Assembly: GCA_009842325.1 (NCBI GenBank)
Contig: VYFQ01000035.1
Span: 62,001-126,000, forward strand
Length of the DNA: 64,000 nucleotides
Direction: 5' to 3'
DNA from: Acidimicrobiaceae bacterium
Lineage (GTDB): Bacteria > Actinomycetota > Acidimicrobiia > Acidimicrobiales > Aldehydirespiratoraceae
The first letter of the stretch is position 1. The number at the start of each line of letters is the position of its first letter. The position numbers and the translations under genes were made by a program. The notes under the pieces are model-generated. The model had not been told where the DNA came from. It did no database searches and saw only the letters and a list, made by a program, of their open reading frames with translations. Shown here piece by piece: positions 43,951 to 53,397 of the stretch.

Positions 43951-44237
43951 GAGGCTCCACCTCCGTGCCTCCGGCCTCCCGAGCGAGCTTAGCGACTTCA
44001 ACTAGGTATGACAATCAAATGATATGAAAAATCTTGTTATGATTTGGCGTGGTTGGCGATGCGTGTCAGGGCTCTCGACGGCCTGAAGGCCGCGCTGGCC
44101 TGGCACCGCGCCCAGTACGACGATTGGGGGTGTGGCCCGGTGAGACACTAAAGATGGGCTAGTGGTAACGTCCGGTCGTCGATGGGTCTGATTGTCAGAC
44201 AACGGCACGCAACGCGGTTCCACACACTGGAGGAAAC
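43951..44237. promoter_or_regulatory. Control region upstream of the BMP-family importer
   Basis: 287 nt between the HEPN-like gene and the BMP lipoprotein gene. Bases about 44005-44045 are strikingly AT-rich for this genome and contain CAAATGAT and ATGATTTG, an imperfect inverted repeat that may be an operator. TGGAGGAAAC lies immediately before ATG 44238. A 30-residue frame at 44059-44151 is present but unsupported. Confidence 0.45.
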
Positions 44238-45506
44238 ATGAAACGACACACGATTTTCTGGATCGCAGCCGTGACGGCGGTGTTCGGGCTGCTTGCCGCG
44301 TCCTGCGGCGACGACGACGCCGCAGACGACACGAGCGCGGTGACCGAGACCGCTCCTGCTCCAGCGGACGAGGCGCCCACGGCCGCTGACGAAGAGGAGC
44401 CCATGGCCGAAGAGGAGCCGATGGCCGAAGAGGAGCCGATGGCCGAAGAGGAGCCGATGGCCGAAGAGGAGGCCATGGCTGATGAGGAGCCGATGGTCGA
44501 GGAGGAGCCGATGGAGGAGCAGGTCGATCCCCTGGTTGAGTTGTTCGACGCCAACGGCGACGGTGTGGTGCGGATCGGTATCGCCGCCCAAGGTCCCCGC
44601 GACGACGGCGGGTACTACCAGGGCCTCGTAGACCAGGCCGAGGAGCTGTCCGCTGCCAACGGCTTCGGCGAGGTCATCGTCGTTGACGAGATCACGTTCG
44701 AGGAGGCGGCGGTCGAACTCGAGAACCTCGCGAACCAGCCGGTGGATATCATCATGGTCGGCGCGAGCGGCCTGGCCGGCAATCTGCCCGAGGTGGCCGA
44801 GAAGTATCCCGACATCTACTGGTACTGCAACTGCGGCGCCGGCTTCACCGAGTCCGAGTTCTATTCGCAGACTCAGGACGAGGGCAGCGGCATCCACTAC
44901 ACCGCGGGCGTGGCCTTCGGCGAGCTCCTGAAGGCACGCGGCGGCGACAGCCTCGCGATCATCGGATGCTGCGACCTCGGCTTCGAGAAGGAGATGGTCC
45001 TGGCGATCAAGCTCGGAATGGCAGCGGTCGACGAGAGCTTCACGGTGACCTACACCCCGACCGGGGACTTCCCGTTCGACTTCGACAACGTGGCCAACGC
45101 CACCGCCGCGTTCGACGCGGCCGTCGCCGAGGGCGCCGATGCGATCTATCCCTTCCTCGGCGGCGCTCTTGAGCCGGTGGCTCAGCTGGCGGTCGACGCC
45201 GGGCTGATCGTCTCGAACCCGGGTTCGCCGCGCGCCTGCGACAGCGAGATCCCCTACGACATGACGGTTCGCTTCGATGCGGGCGACTACGTCCGGATCG
45301 TGTTCACGGACATCGTCGCGGGCAGCTTCCCCGAGGGATCCGTCCGGGTGTTCACAGCGGCCACCGATCCTGATGTCGTCGGCGCGGCCCTGTGCGATTC
45401 GCCTGAACTGCAGGGAGCGCTTGACGCCGCGTTCGCCACGGTGGCCAGCGGCGAGTTGGACGCCGCCATCGGGCAGATCAAGGCGGAGGCCTACGCCGGC
45501 GGCTGA
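44238..45506 (+). CDS. BMP-family ABC transporter substrate-binding lipoprotein
   Basis: 422 residues. Lipobox LLAASC (Cys 23), then an acidic linker (about 24-96) containing tandem EEPMAE repeats, then the Bmp/Med fold: VRIGIAAQGPRDDGGYYQGLVDQAEELS, VDIIMVGASGLAGNLPEVAEKYPDIYW, GIHYTAGVAFGELLKARGG and GADAIYPFLGGALEPVAQLAVD. Relatives bind nucleosides or similar ligands and deliver them to a two-permease importer, encoded directly downstream. The acidic repeat linker, unusual in length, may act as a spacer from the membrane. Confidence 0.92.
   Translation: MKRHTIFWIAAVTAVFGLLAASCGDDDAADDTSAVTETAPAPADEAPTAADEEEPMAEEEPMAEEEPMAEEEPMAEEEAMADEEPMVEEEPMEEQVDPLVELFDANGDGVVRIGIAAQGPRDDGGYYQGLVDQAEELSAANGFGEVIVVDEITFEEAAVELENLANQPVDIIMVGASGLAGNLPEVAEKYPDIYWYCNCGAGFTESEFYSQTQDEGSGIHYTAGVAFGELLKARGGDSLAIIGCCDLGFEKEMVLAIKLGMAAVDESFTVTYTPTGDFPFDFDNVANATAAFDAAVAEGADAIYPFLGGALEPVAQLAVDAGLIVSNPGSPRACDSEIPYDMTVRFDAGDYVRIVFTDIVAGSFPEGSVRVFTAATDPDVVGAALCDSPELQGALDAAFATVASGELDAAIGQIKAEAYAGG
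44391..44516 (+). repeat. Seven 18-nt tandem units coding for EEPMAE-type hexapeptides
   Basis: The unit GAAGAGGAGCCGATGGCC starts at 44391 and repeats every 18 nt through 44516. Copies 2-4 are identical, and copies 1 and 5-7 carry one to a few substitutions. The array lies within the lipoprotein linker and keeps the frame, so slippage changes linker length by six residues at a time. Confidence 0.9.
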
Positions 45507-45510
45507 GTTG

Positions 45511-47076
45511 GTGCAGGCGCGGACGTTCGACGCGGCGGGAGGGACCGAGAAGGATCCTCCCGCCGCGGTTCGCATGGTCGGGGTCACGAAGCGCTTCGGC
45601 GCGGTCGTGGCCTGCAACCGCGTCGACTTCAGTCTCCAGCGGGGCCGGATCCACGGCCTGCTGGGCGAGAACGGGGCAGGGAAGTCGACGCTGATGAAGA
45701 TCCTCATCGGCCTCGTCACTCCTGACGCGGGCGAGATCTACGTTCACGGCGAGCGTCGCATCATCCTCGATCCGGTCGAGGCTGCGACACTCGGGTTGGG
45801 CATGGTGCATCAGCACTTCAGCCTGGTCGACGCACTGTCCGTCTGGGAGAACGTGGCCTTGGGCGAGCCCGGACGGCTCGACCCGCGCGCGGTGCGGGCG
45901 CGGGTCGGCGAGATCAGTGACCACTTCGGCCTCGACATCGACCCCTACGCGACCGTCGGGGACCTTCCGGCGGCGCTACAGCAGAGGGTTGAGATCATCA
46001 AGTGCCTGCGCCGCGACCCGTCAGTGCTCATCTTCGACGAGCCGACATCGGTGCTCACCCCGGAAGAGTCCTGGCAACTCTTCGATTCTCTGCGGCGCGT
46101 CGTGACCGATGAGGGTCGCGCCGTCGCTCTCGTGTCCCACAAGCTCGACGAGGTCCTGCAGGCCACCGACACCGCGACGATCATGCGCCAAGGCGCAGTC
46201 GTGGAACGGCTGGTCACGGCCGAGACCGATGCCGCCGAGTTGGCTCGGGCCATGGTCGGCCGGCCGGTTGCGCTGCGATCCGACGGAGCCCTGCGAGCAG
46301 CGCCACGGAGTGGCCAGCGGCCGATCGAGCACGACGAGCCCGTGCTGACCATCGAAGCGGCGGCGGTGAGGGTCGGTGAACAGCGTGAGCTCGATGGCCT
46401 GGACCTGGAGGTCTTCGCCGGTGAGATCGTGGGGGTTGCCGGCGTCGAGGGAAACGGGCAGAGCGCTCTCGTGGATGTTCTCTCCAGCCTGACGCGGCTG
46501 CACTCCGGAGCGGTTCGTGTGAACGGTCGAGCAGTTCCGACGGGCAAGTCCGGCGCCATGGCCGAAGCGGGCATTGCGGTCATCCCCGCCGACCGCCACG
46601 ACTCTGGAATCGTGCTCCAGATGACGGTTGCGGAGAACTTGCTCCTCGTGCATCCGGAACAGGTCTCGGCCAAGGGCCTGCTAGACCCGGGCATGATGTC
46701 CGAGCACGCCCAACGGCTCATTGACGAGTACGAGATCCAGTGCGAGGGTCCCGACAGCCCGATGTGGTCACTGTCGGGCGGCAATCAGCAGCGAGTCGTG
46801 CTGGCACGCGAGTTGTCGAGCCGCCCGCTGGCGTTGATTGCGGCCCAGCCGACCCGCGGCCTCGACGTTGGAGCGATCGAGTACACGACCGGACAGATCC
46901 GACGTGCCGCCTCCAATGGCGTCGGCGTCCTGCTCGTCTCGTCGGAGCTCGAGGAGATCCTCGACTTGTCCGATCGCATCGTCGTCCTGTCTCAGGGCCG
47001 CACCGCGGGCGCGATGGCGCGTGACGACGTCGACATGGAACGGCTGGGGCTGCTGATGGGGGGCCACCACGCATGA
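45511..47076 (+). CDS. ABC transporter ATP-binding protein, double domain (BMP/nucleoside type)
   Basis: 521 residues from GTG 45511; the open frame extends far upstream but overlaps the lipoprotein gene. Domain 1: Walker A GENGAGKST (52-60), Walker B LIFDEPTSVLTP, with a degenerate signature DLPAALQQRVEI in place of LSGGQ. Domain 2: a degenerate Walker A GVEGNGQSAL, an intact signature LSGGNQQRVV and the altered Walker B AAQPTRGLDVGA. This asymmetry is usual in the sugar/BMP class, where only one composite site is fully catalytic. ATGA overlap with the next permease. Confidence 0.92.
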   Translation: MQARTFDAAGGTEKDPPAAVRMVGVTKRFGAVVACNRVDFSLQRGRIHGLLGENGAGKSTLMKILIGLVTPDAGEIYVHGERRIILDPVEAATLGLGMVHQHFSLVDALSVWENVALGEPGRLDPRAVRARVGEISDHFGLDIDPYATVGDLPAALQQRVEIIKCLRRDPSVLIFDEPTSVLTPEESWQLFDSLRRVVTDEGRAVALVSHKLDEVLQATDTATIMRQGAVVERLVTAETDAAELARAMVGRPVALRSDGALRAAPRSGQRPIEHDEPVLTIEAAAVRVGEQRELDGLDLEVFAGEIVGVAGVEGNGQSALVDVLSSLTRLHSGAVRVNGRAVPTGKSGAMAEAGIAVIPADRHDSGIVLQMTVAENLLLVHPEQVSAKGLLDPGMMSEHAQRLIDEYEIQCEGPDSPMWSLSGGNQQRVVLARELSSRPLALIAAQPTRGLDVGAIEYTTGQIRRAASNGVGVLLVSSELEEILDLSDRIVVLSQGRTAGAMARDDVDMERLGLLMGGHHA

Positions 47077-48209
47077 CAGCGTCGGTCGTCCGGGCGTTGA
47101 GGCCGACTCGGGCGAGGCGGGATGCTCTGGCCGGTCGACTCTCCGAGGTCGTCGGCCTGTACGTGTTGAGCATCCTCGGCGCGCTCGCCCTGTCGGCCGT
47201 ACTCGTCTCCGCCACCGGCGGATCGTGGCGCAGCGTGCTCTCCGCGCTCATCGACGGCAGCATCCGCAATCCGGGCCGCTGGGGAACGACGATCGGCGGA
47301 GCGATCCCTTTACTTACCATCGCCCTGGGAACGATCGTCAATGCCAAGGCAGGCCTGGTGAACATCGGTCAGGAGGGCCAGTTGCTCCTGGGTGGGGCCT
47401 GCGCGGCCATTGTGGCGGTGCATTTCGACGCGCCGGGTGCTCTCGTGTTCTTCGCGCTGGCCGCGGCAGGCGTCGCCGGGGGCGCAGTCTGGGCAGGGCT
47501 GGCTGCCGCCCTGCGCTACTGGCGCGACGTCCCCGAGGTCCTGACGACGTTGCTGCTGGTCGCGGTCGCGTCGCAAGTGGTCGCCTTCGGCTTCTCGACG
47601 GAGAGGCTGTTGCTGGCACCGCTCTCGGAGGGCCAGGGAACCCAGGTGCAGCAGACGCTGCGGGTTCCTGAGGGGGCCCGCCTGCCCCGCATCACCCTGT
47701 TCGGCAACGAGTTCCCGATCGCCGCCTTCGCCGCGGTGATCCTGGCGGCTGTGGTCGCGTTCATTCTGGCCCGAACCGTGTGGGGGTTCCGCCTCCGGAT
47801 GCTCGGGAGCAACCAGCGGACCGCAACGCGGGCCGGCGTCAGACCGGCTCGCTATGGCATCACCGCGATGCTCATCTCGGGAGGGCTCGCCGGCCTTGCC
47901 GGTGTCTTCATGCTGACAGGCGGCGACTTCGGCGGCTACCGGTTCTCGCCCGGCTTCTCAATCAACTTCGGCTGGACAGGACTGCTGGTTGCGCTGGTCG
48001 CTCGCGAGCGAGCCGGCGCTGCGGTCGTGGTGGCGTTCGTGTTCGCCTGCCTGTGGACCGGATCAGGCTTCCTCGCCGCGACCGGCGTCGAGCGGCGCAT
48101 CACCGATGTCGTCCAGGCGTCGCTCGTGCTTGCGCTGCTCATCCCGCCGGCCGTGCTGTTCATCCGAGCCCGCCGCCGGGCCGCCGCGCTACGCCGGGTG
48201 AGGGTCTGA
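47073..48209 (+). CDS. ABC transporter permease, BMP/nucleoside type (subunit 1)
   Basis: 378 residues with about 9-10 membrane helices. GAIPLLTIALGTIVNAKAGLVNIGQEGQLLLGGACA is the conserved early segment, RMLGSNQRTATRAGVRPARYGI the coupling loop and YRFSPGFSINFGWTGLLVALVARERAGAAVVVAF the late segment. It pairs with the next permease as the YufP/YufQ-type heterodimer. The start overlaps the ATPase stop (ATGA). Confidence 0.93.
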   Translation: MTASVVRALRPTRARRDALAGRLSEVVGLYVLSILGALALSAVLVSATGGSWRSVLSALIDGSIRNPGRWGTTIGGAIPLLTIALGTIVNAKAGLVNIGQEGQLLLGGACAAIVAVHFDAPGALVFFALAAAGVAGGAVWAGLAAALRYWRDVPEVLTTLLLVAVASQVVAFGFSTERLLLAPLSEGQGTQVQQTLRVPEGARLPRITLFGNEFPIAAFAAVILAAVVAFILARTVWGFRLRMLGSNQRTATRAGVRPARYGITAMLISGGLAGLAGVFMLTGGDFGGYRFSPGFSINFGWTGLLVALVARERAGAAVVVAFVFACLWTGSGFLAATGVERRITDVVQASLVLALLIPPAVLFIRARRRAAALRRVRV

Positions 48210-48210
48210 C

Positions 48211-49146
48211 ATGGGCGGATTCGTCGAGGCTCTGGGCGACATCTTGACGAGCGAATCGTCCTACGTCTCGGCAGTGAGCTTTGCGGCCTTCCTCGCTTTC
48301 GGAGCCGTCGGCGAGTGGGTGGCCGAGCGCGCCGGAACGTTGAACATCTCGATCGAGGGCATGCTTCTCGCGGGCGCCTTCGCTGCGGCCATGGGATTCG
48401 ACCTCACAAGCAGCCTCCTCGTCTCGCTCCTGTTCGGCATTGGAGCAGCCCTTATGGTCGCGTCGGTGCAAGCGCAGATGAGTCACCGCCTGCAGGCCGA
48501 TCAGTTCGTGGTGGGACTGGCCCTGAACATCCTCGTGCTCGGTCTGGCCGGATTCCTGGACGGTGAGCTGGACCCGGCCACTCGCCGGGCGCCCACAGTC
48601 ACGATCCCGCTGCTCTCCGACATCCCGCTCGTGGGCCGGGCGCTGTTCGACCAGTCATGGCTGCTCTATCTCATCTACCCGCTGATCCCGGCGTGCTGGT
48701 GGCTCGTCTACAGAACGCGCTGGGGACTCGAGGCGCGGTCGGTGGGCGAGAACCCCCAGTCAGCCGACGCGTCAGGCATCCACGTCAACCGTCGGCGCCG
48801 CCAGGCCATCTATGTCGCCGGCATCACGTGCGGCGCCGGCGGCACCTATCTGTGCCTCGCGGTGGTCGGCTCGTTCGAGGACTCGATCGTCGGCGGGCGC
48901 GGCTTCATCTCCATCGCCGCAGTCATCTTCGGAGGCTGGACGCTCCGGGGCTCGATTGCGGGCTGCGTGCTGTTCGGCACGGTGGTCTCCTTCCGTCTCT
49001 CGCTGCCCGCGCTCGGCTACCAGATCAACAACCAGATCGTCACCTCGGCGCCGTTCTTGTTGACGATCGCGGGCATGGCCCTGTTCGCCAAGCGGGTGCG
49101 GGCTCCTGACGCGCTCTCCCGGCCCTTTGTGCGAGGAATCCGATGA
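48211..49146 (+). CDS. ABC transporter permease, BMP/nucleoside type (subunit 2)
   Basis: 311 residues, about 8-9 helices. FGAVGEWVAERAGTLNISIEGMLLAGAFAAAMG and QADQFVVGLALNILVLGLAGFLDG, then SVGENPQSADASGIHVNRRRRQAIYVAG as the coupling loop and GRGFISIAAVIFGGWTLRGSIAGCVLFG, all typical of the second BMP-system permease. It starts 1 nt after the first permease gene and overlaps the Rieske oxygenase start by 4 nt (ATGA), tying import to oxidation of the substrate. Confidence 0.93.
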   Translation: MGGFVEALGDILTSESSYVSAVSFAAFLAFGAVGEWVAERAGTLNISIEGMLLAGAFAAAMGFDLTSSLLVSLLFGIGAALMVASVQAQMSHRLQADQFVVGLALNILVLGLAGFLDGELDPATRRAPTVTIPLLSDIPLVGRALFDQSWLLYLIYPLIPACWWLVYRTRWGLEARSVGENPQSADASGIHVNRRRRQAIYVAGITCGAGGTYLCLAVVGSFEDSIVGGRGFISIAAVIFGGWTLRGSIAGCVLFGTVVSFRLSLPALGYQINNQIVTSAPFLLTIAGMALFAKRVRAPDALSRPFVRGIR

Positions 49147-50297
49147 GTATCACGCCTACCCCGCACGACGATGCGGCGGGTCTCGTGCCCGAGACGGCGG
49201 GCACATCGCTGCTCGAGCCCCGCGAGGTCTTCGATCAGCAACTCTTCGAGCGGGAGATGGTCCGCGTCCACGGCCGCTCGTGGATCCTGTTGGGGGACAC
49301 CGAGGATCTCGAACAGCCGGGGGACTACATCACCGCCCGGATCGGGCTGCAGAAGGTGATCGTCATCGTCGGTCGCGATGGCTCGCTACGCGGCTTCCTG
49401 AATTCGTGCCGTCACCGCGCGTCGAGCCTGTGCGACGACCCCGCGGGCAACACCGGACGCTTCCTCACCTGCCCGTACCACCAGTGGTCGTACCGGCTGA
49501 ACGGCGAGCTCGCCGTCGTTCCTGACCAGGACCGCATGTACGGCCCCGACTTCGATCGCGCTGACTACTCCCTCGTCCCGATCCGCATCGAAGTCGGTTG
49601 GGGGAAGCTGGTGTTCGGGTGCCTGTCGGCGAGGACGCCGTCACTGCGGGACTGGGTCGCCGATCTGGGGCCGCGTTACGACCGCATGGGCATCGAGTCG
49701 ACCCGCCGGCATCCACGCGAACTCGATCAGGTCTACACCATGAACTGGAAGGTGTTCCTGGAGAACGCCAACGACGACTACCACGTCCGCTTCGTGCACC
49801 CGCGCCCCGGGAGTCAGATCGATCCCCTCGGCACACGGAACCTCGCGGAGGGCTGGGTGTGCAGCAGCTACAAGCCGTACGACCGCGACCTCGACCCCGG
49901 CCCTGACTTTCCGCACGGTCCGTCCTTCGACGGCACCGGCTTCTTCGCCGACTTCATCTTTCCCAGCGTCAATCCGCTTGTGCCGGTTCCGGGGCAGTTG
50001 GTGACGGTGCGCAACGAGCCGTTGACACCGACGTCAACCAGGCTCGTGACGCGGGTCTACACCAGTGACGGCGACGAGGTTGCGGCCGAGGAGCTTCTCG
50101 ACGAGATCGACCGGACCAACACCGAGGACACCGACATGATCGCGGTGCTGATGGAGGGCCTGCGCTCACCGTTCCTGCACGTCGGGCCGGCCGCGTCGTG
50201 GGAACGTCGCTCCGCCCACGTGATGGATATGGTTCGGGCCGAGACGGCGCGCGAGATCGCTCCCGGCGAGTTCACGCACAGCGGTGCCGCTAGGTAG
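49143..50297 (+). CDS. Rieske non-heme iron oxygenase, large (alpha) subunit
   Basis: 384 residues. The Rieske 2Fe-2S ligands are Cys89-His91 (FLNSCRHRA) and Cys110-His113 (TCPYHQW). The mononuclear iron site is seen in [21 protein letters not shown], with the bridging Asp and two His, and a later acidic ligand region. Relatives include dioxygenases and the demethylating glycine-betaine/carnitine type. No ferredoxin or reductase is encoded beside it. Coupling to the BMP importer suggests that it attacks the imported compound. Substrate not determined. Confidence 0.9.
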   Translation: MSITPTPHDDAAGLVPETAGTSLLEPREVFDQQLFEREMVRVHGRSWILLGDTEDLEQPGDYITARIGLQKVIVIVGRDGSLRGFLNSCRHRASSLCDDPAGNTGRFLTCPYHQWSYRLNGELAVVPDQDRMYGPDFDRADYSLVPIRIEVGWGKLVFGCLSARTPSLRDWVADLGPRYDRMGIESTRRHPRELDQVYTMNWKVFLENANDDYHVRFVHPRPGSQIDPLGTRNLAEGWVCSSYKPYDRDLDPGPDFPHGPSFDGTGFFADFIFPSVNPLVPVPGQLVTVRNEPLTPTSTRLVTRVYTSDGDEVAAEELLDEIDRTNTEDTDMIAVLMEGLRSPFLHVGPAASWERRSAHVMDMVRAETAREIAPGEFTHSGAAR

Positions 50298-50314
50298 AAC
50301 GATATGGAGGGCCG

Positions 50315-51613
50315 ATGGCCGAGACACTGAAGGAAGCCGCCTCGAAGGGCGCCCACGGAGCGGACCCCGCGCTGGCGGAACGGGTCAATGCGCTGATCTC
50401 CGAGATCGCCGAGAGGGGCGAGCAAGCCGTGCGGGAGATGTCGAGGACCTTCGACGACTGGGCGCCCGACGAGTTCCGCTTGAGCGCCGAGCAGATCGAC
50501 GAGATCGTGGCCGGCGTCGATGCCGGCACTCTGGACGACATCCGCTTCGCGCAGGCCCAGATCCGCAACTTCGCCCAGGTGCAGCTCGACTCGCTGCACG
50601 GTGTCGAGGTGGAGACGCTGCCCGGCGTGACGCTGGGCCACAAGCACATCCCGGTCTCCTCGGTGGGCGCATACGTCCCGGGAGGCCGGTATCCGATGGT
50701 GGCGTCGGCGCACATGAGCGTGTTGACGGCCAAGGTCGCCGGTGTTCCGAGGGTGGCCGCTTGCACTCCGCCGATCAGCGGCAGGATTCCGGCTGAGACC
50801 GTCGCCGCGATGCATCTCGCGGGCGCGGACGAGATCTACCTGCTGGGCGGTGTGCAGGCGGTGGCGTCGCTGGCGCTGGGAACCGAGTTCGTCGACCGGG
50901 TGGATGTGCTGGTCGGGCCCGGCAACGCATTCGTGGCCGAGGCCAAGCGCCAGCTCTACGGCCGGGTGGGTATCGACCTGCTGGCCGGCCCGACCGAGAC
51001 CCTCCTGCTGGCGGACGACACTGTCGACGGCGAGATGTGCGCCACCGACCTGCTGGGCCAGGCGGAGCACGGTCCCACCTCGCCCGCAGTCCTGCTCACC
51101 ACGTCTCGCCGGCTCGGCCAGGACACCCTGGCGGAGGTGCACCGCCAGCTGGAGTCCCTTCCGACAGCGGACGTGGCTTCGGTGGCATGGGAGGACTACG
51201 GCCGGATCATCGTGTGCGACGACAACGCCGAGATGCTCGCCCTTGCCAACGAGCTGGCGTTCGAGCATGTGCAGGTGATGACCGGCGACGACGACTTCTT
51301 CCTCGACGGCCTCACGAACTACGGCGCGCTGTTCCTGGGGCCGATGACCAACGTCTCCTACGGCGACAAGGTCATCGGCACCAACCACACCCTTCCCACG
51401 CAGGGCGCGGCCCGCTACACGGGCGGCCTGTGGGTCGGGAAGTTCCTCAAGACGGTGACCTACCAGCGCGTCACGGACCCGGCGTCGAGCGCCCTCATCG
51501 GGGAGTACTGCAGCCGGCTGTGTGCCATCGAGAACTTCGCAGGCCACAAGGCGCAGGCCGACATCCGGGTTCGCCGCTTCGGCGGAGCGCCCGCTCTCAG
51601 CGGAGCCGGTTAG
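50315..51613 (+). CDS. Histidinol-dehydrogenase-family NAD-dependent alcohol dehydrogenase (HpsN-like)
   Basis: 432 residues. HisD fold: [77 protein letters not shown] and [17 protein letters not shown] are conserved, with the zinc region [16 protein letters not shown]. The late segments [23 protein letters not shown] and [29 protein letters not shown] mark the catabolic branch that includes sulfopropanediol dehydrogenase, not histidine synthesis. No other his gene is nearby. It likely oxidises an alcohol to a carboxylate in two steps. Substrate unknown. Confidence 0.84.
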   Translation: MAETLKEAASKGAHGADPALAERVNALISEIAERGEQAVREMSRTFDDWAPDEFRLSAEQIDEIVAGVDAGTLDDIRFAQAQIRNFAQVQLDSLHGVEVETLPGVTLGHKHIPVSSVGAYVPGGRYPMVASAHMSVLTAKVAGVPRVAACTPPISGRIPAETVAAMHLAGADEIYLLGGVQAVASLALGTEFVDRVDVLVGPGNAFVAEAKRQLYGRVGIDLLAGPTETLLLADDTVDGEMCATDLLGQAEHGPTSPAVLLTTSRRLGQDTLAEVHRQLESLPTADVASVAWEDYGRIIVCDDNAEMLALANELAFEHVQVMTGDDDFFLDGLTNYGALFLGPMTNVSYGDKVIGTNHTLPTQGAARYTGGLWVGKFLKTVTYQRVTDPASSALIGEYCSRLCAIENFAGHKAQADIRVRRFGGAPALSGAG

Positions 51614-51621
51614 AGGCCGAA

Positions 51622-52359
51622 GTGGGAACGGCTGTCGTTACCGGCGCCAGCGGCGGGATCGGCTCCGCGGTCGCCGGGCGCCTGGCATCCGACGGTATGA
51701 CCGTCGTCGCGGGCTACCACTCAGCCCCCGAACGCGCCGAGAGTCTCGTCGCAGGCCTGGTGGGCGACGGGCACCGCGCCATGAGGATCTCTGTGCTGGA
51801 ACCCGACTCGCTCGAAGCGCTCGCCGACTACGTCTCCTCCCGTTGGGGCTGCCTCGACGTGCTCGTCAACTGTGCCGGCGTCACCGAGCCCGTGCCCCAC
51901 GACGATCTCGACACCCTCACCGACGATCTGATCGATCGCATCTTCGCAACCAACTGGCGAGGTCCCTTCGCGACGATACGAGCGCTGCGCAGCCTGCTCG
52001 AGGGGGCCGACCGTCCGGTCGTGGTCAACATTTCGTCCGTCTCGGCCGTGACCGGGCAGGGCTCCAATGTCGCCTACTGCGCGTCCAAGGCCGCGCTGGA
52101 CAGCATGACCCGGTCGCTGGCCCGGGTTCTCGCCCCACGGGTTCGGGTGGTCTCGGTGTCTCCGGGCTGGGTGCCGGGCGAGTACGCCGACCGCATGCCC
52201 GCAGCCGTGCTCGAATCTCAGCGGGACGAGACCCCGCTGGCCCGGCTGGCGACACCCGACGACGTCGCCGCCGCGGTGAGCGCGGCCGTCAACCACCTGC
52301 CGTTCACGACCGGCTCGGTGATCGCGGTCGATGGCGGCCGGCCGCTGGGAACGGTGTAG
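51622..52359 (+). CDS. Short-chain dehydrogenase/reductase (SDR)
   Basis: 245 residues from GTG 51622, with AGAGG 5 nt upstream, 8 nt after the HisD-like gene. The protein starts almost directly with the cofactor motif VVTGASGGIG. NCAGVTEPVP, NISSVSAVTG and the catalytic YCASK follow, ending FTTGSVIAVDGGRPLG. The pattern resembles 3-oxoacyl reductase-like SDRs. It closes the plus-strand importer-oxygenase operon. Substrate not determined. Confidence 0.9.
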   Translation: MGTAVVTGASGGIGSAVAGRLASDGMTVVAGYHSAPERAESLVAGLVGDGHRAMRISVLEPDSLEALADYVSSRWGCLDVLVNCAGVTEPVPHDDLDTLTDDLIDRIFATNWRGPFATIRALRSLLEGADRPVVVNISSVSAVTGQGSNVAYCASKAALDSMTRSLARVLAPRVRVVSVSPGWVPGEYADRMPAAVLESQRDETPLARLATPDDVAAAVSAAVNHLPFTTGSVIAVDGGRPLGTV

Positions 52360-52416
52360 GCGGCCGAGCGGTCAACCGGGGTCGGGAGGCGGCTGGGTTT
52401 GCGCGCTCGAGCTTCC

Positions 52417-53397
52417 TCAGCGGCCGGTGGCGATGGAGACCACCTCGGATAGCAGGTCGCGGTTGGCGGCCGGGCCGGGCGAGATGATGTTCACGAAGAA
52501 GGCATCGAGACGGTGCGCGCCGATCAGGTGCTCCAGCTGGCTGCGGCACTCCGCGGGCGTGCCTGCGATCTGGTAGGAGGCCACCAGCTCGTCGGTGACG
52601 AGTTGGCCCACGGCTTCGGGGCCACCCTCGGTGAAGGCGTGCTTCAGGCCGCCGATCTCGGCATCGCTGAGGCCGAGGTTCTTGAGGACCCGGGGCGGGC
52701 TGTCCATGATGGCGTAGCCGTACAGGTGCTTGGCCTCCTCGATCATCTCGGGCTTGTAGGCCAAGCGGTCGAGGTACACGCGGGTGAGCGGCGGGGCGCC
52801 GGTCGCCGCCCTGGCCTGCTCGGTCAGTCCGAACGCGTCGCCGAGATCGGACTTGACCATCAGCACCAGGCCGTCGGCGTGGGTGCCGGCCACCGCCAGC
52901 ATCCGCTCCCCGCGGGCCGCGACCCAGATCGGGATCGAGTGGGTGCCGGTTGTGAGCTGGGCGCCCTCCAGCGAGAGTCTGCGCCCCTGCCAGGTGACCG
53001 GCTCTCCCCGCCACAGCAGCCGGAGCGCCTCGATAGTGTCGGCCATCATCGCCAGCGGGGCCGATCTCTCCAGGCCCATGGGATGCAGCACCATGGTGCC
53101 GCCGGCCACCAACGTAACGAAGGACCGGCCCCCGCTCATCTCGTCGACGGTGGCGATGGCGGCCGCAGTGGCCGCCGGGTGGCGGGTGTATGGGTTGGTG
53201 ACGGCTCCCAGGCGGATCGTGGTGGTGACCCGGGCCGCCGCGCCGAGCACGGCGTAGACGTCGAGCATCAGGCCCTCGTCGGCCACCATGCAATAGGAGT
53301 AGCCCAGTTCCTCGGCGGTGACGATGGTGTCGATCAGCTCAGCAGAGCCCATCGTCGGGACGATCTGCAGCCCCAGGGCTACGGGCTCGGAGGTCAC
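52417..53397 (-). CDS. LLM-class flavin/F420 oxidoreductase, Mer-like
   Basis: 326 residues, TIM-barrel of the luciferase-like class. LGLQIVPTMGSAELIDTIVTAEELGYSYCMVADE at the N-terminus, IRLGAVTNPYTRHPAATAAAIATVDEMSGGR and SIPIWVAARGERMLAVAGTHADGLVL are aligned by eye with F420-dependent methylene-tetrahydromethanopterin reductase (Mer). Other LLM enzymes use FMN or F420 on different substrates, so the reaction is inferred. A GTGA overlap links it to the SDR before it, and an mch homologue lies 0.7 kb upstream in the same operon. Confidence 0.82.
   Translation of the reverse strand: MTSEPVALGLQIVPTMGSAELIDTIVTAEELGYSYCMVADEGLMLDVYAVLGAAARVTTTIRLGAVTNPYTRHPAATAAAIATVDEMSGGRSFVTLVAGGTMVLHPMGLERSAPLAMMADTIEALRLLWRGEPVTWQGRRLSLEGAQLTTGTHSIPIWVAARGERMLAVAGTHADGLVLMVKSDLGDAFGLTEQARAATGAPPLTRVYLDRLAYKPEMIEEAKHLYGYAIMDSPPRVLKNLGLSDAEIGGLKHAFTEGGPEAVGQLVTDELVASYQIAGTPAECRSQLEHLIGAHRLDAFFVNIISPGPAANRDLLSEVVSIATGR

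Noticed and set aside
44059..44151. 30-codon frame upstream of the BMP lipoprotein gene
   Set aside because: There is no clear ribosome site and no known motif. It could be a leader peptide, but nothing supports translation.
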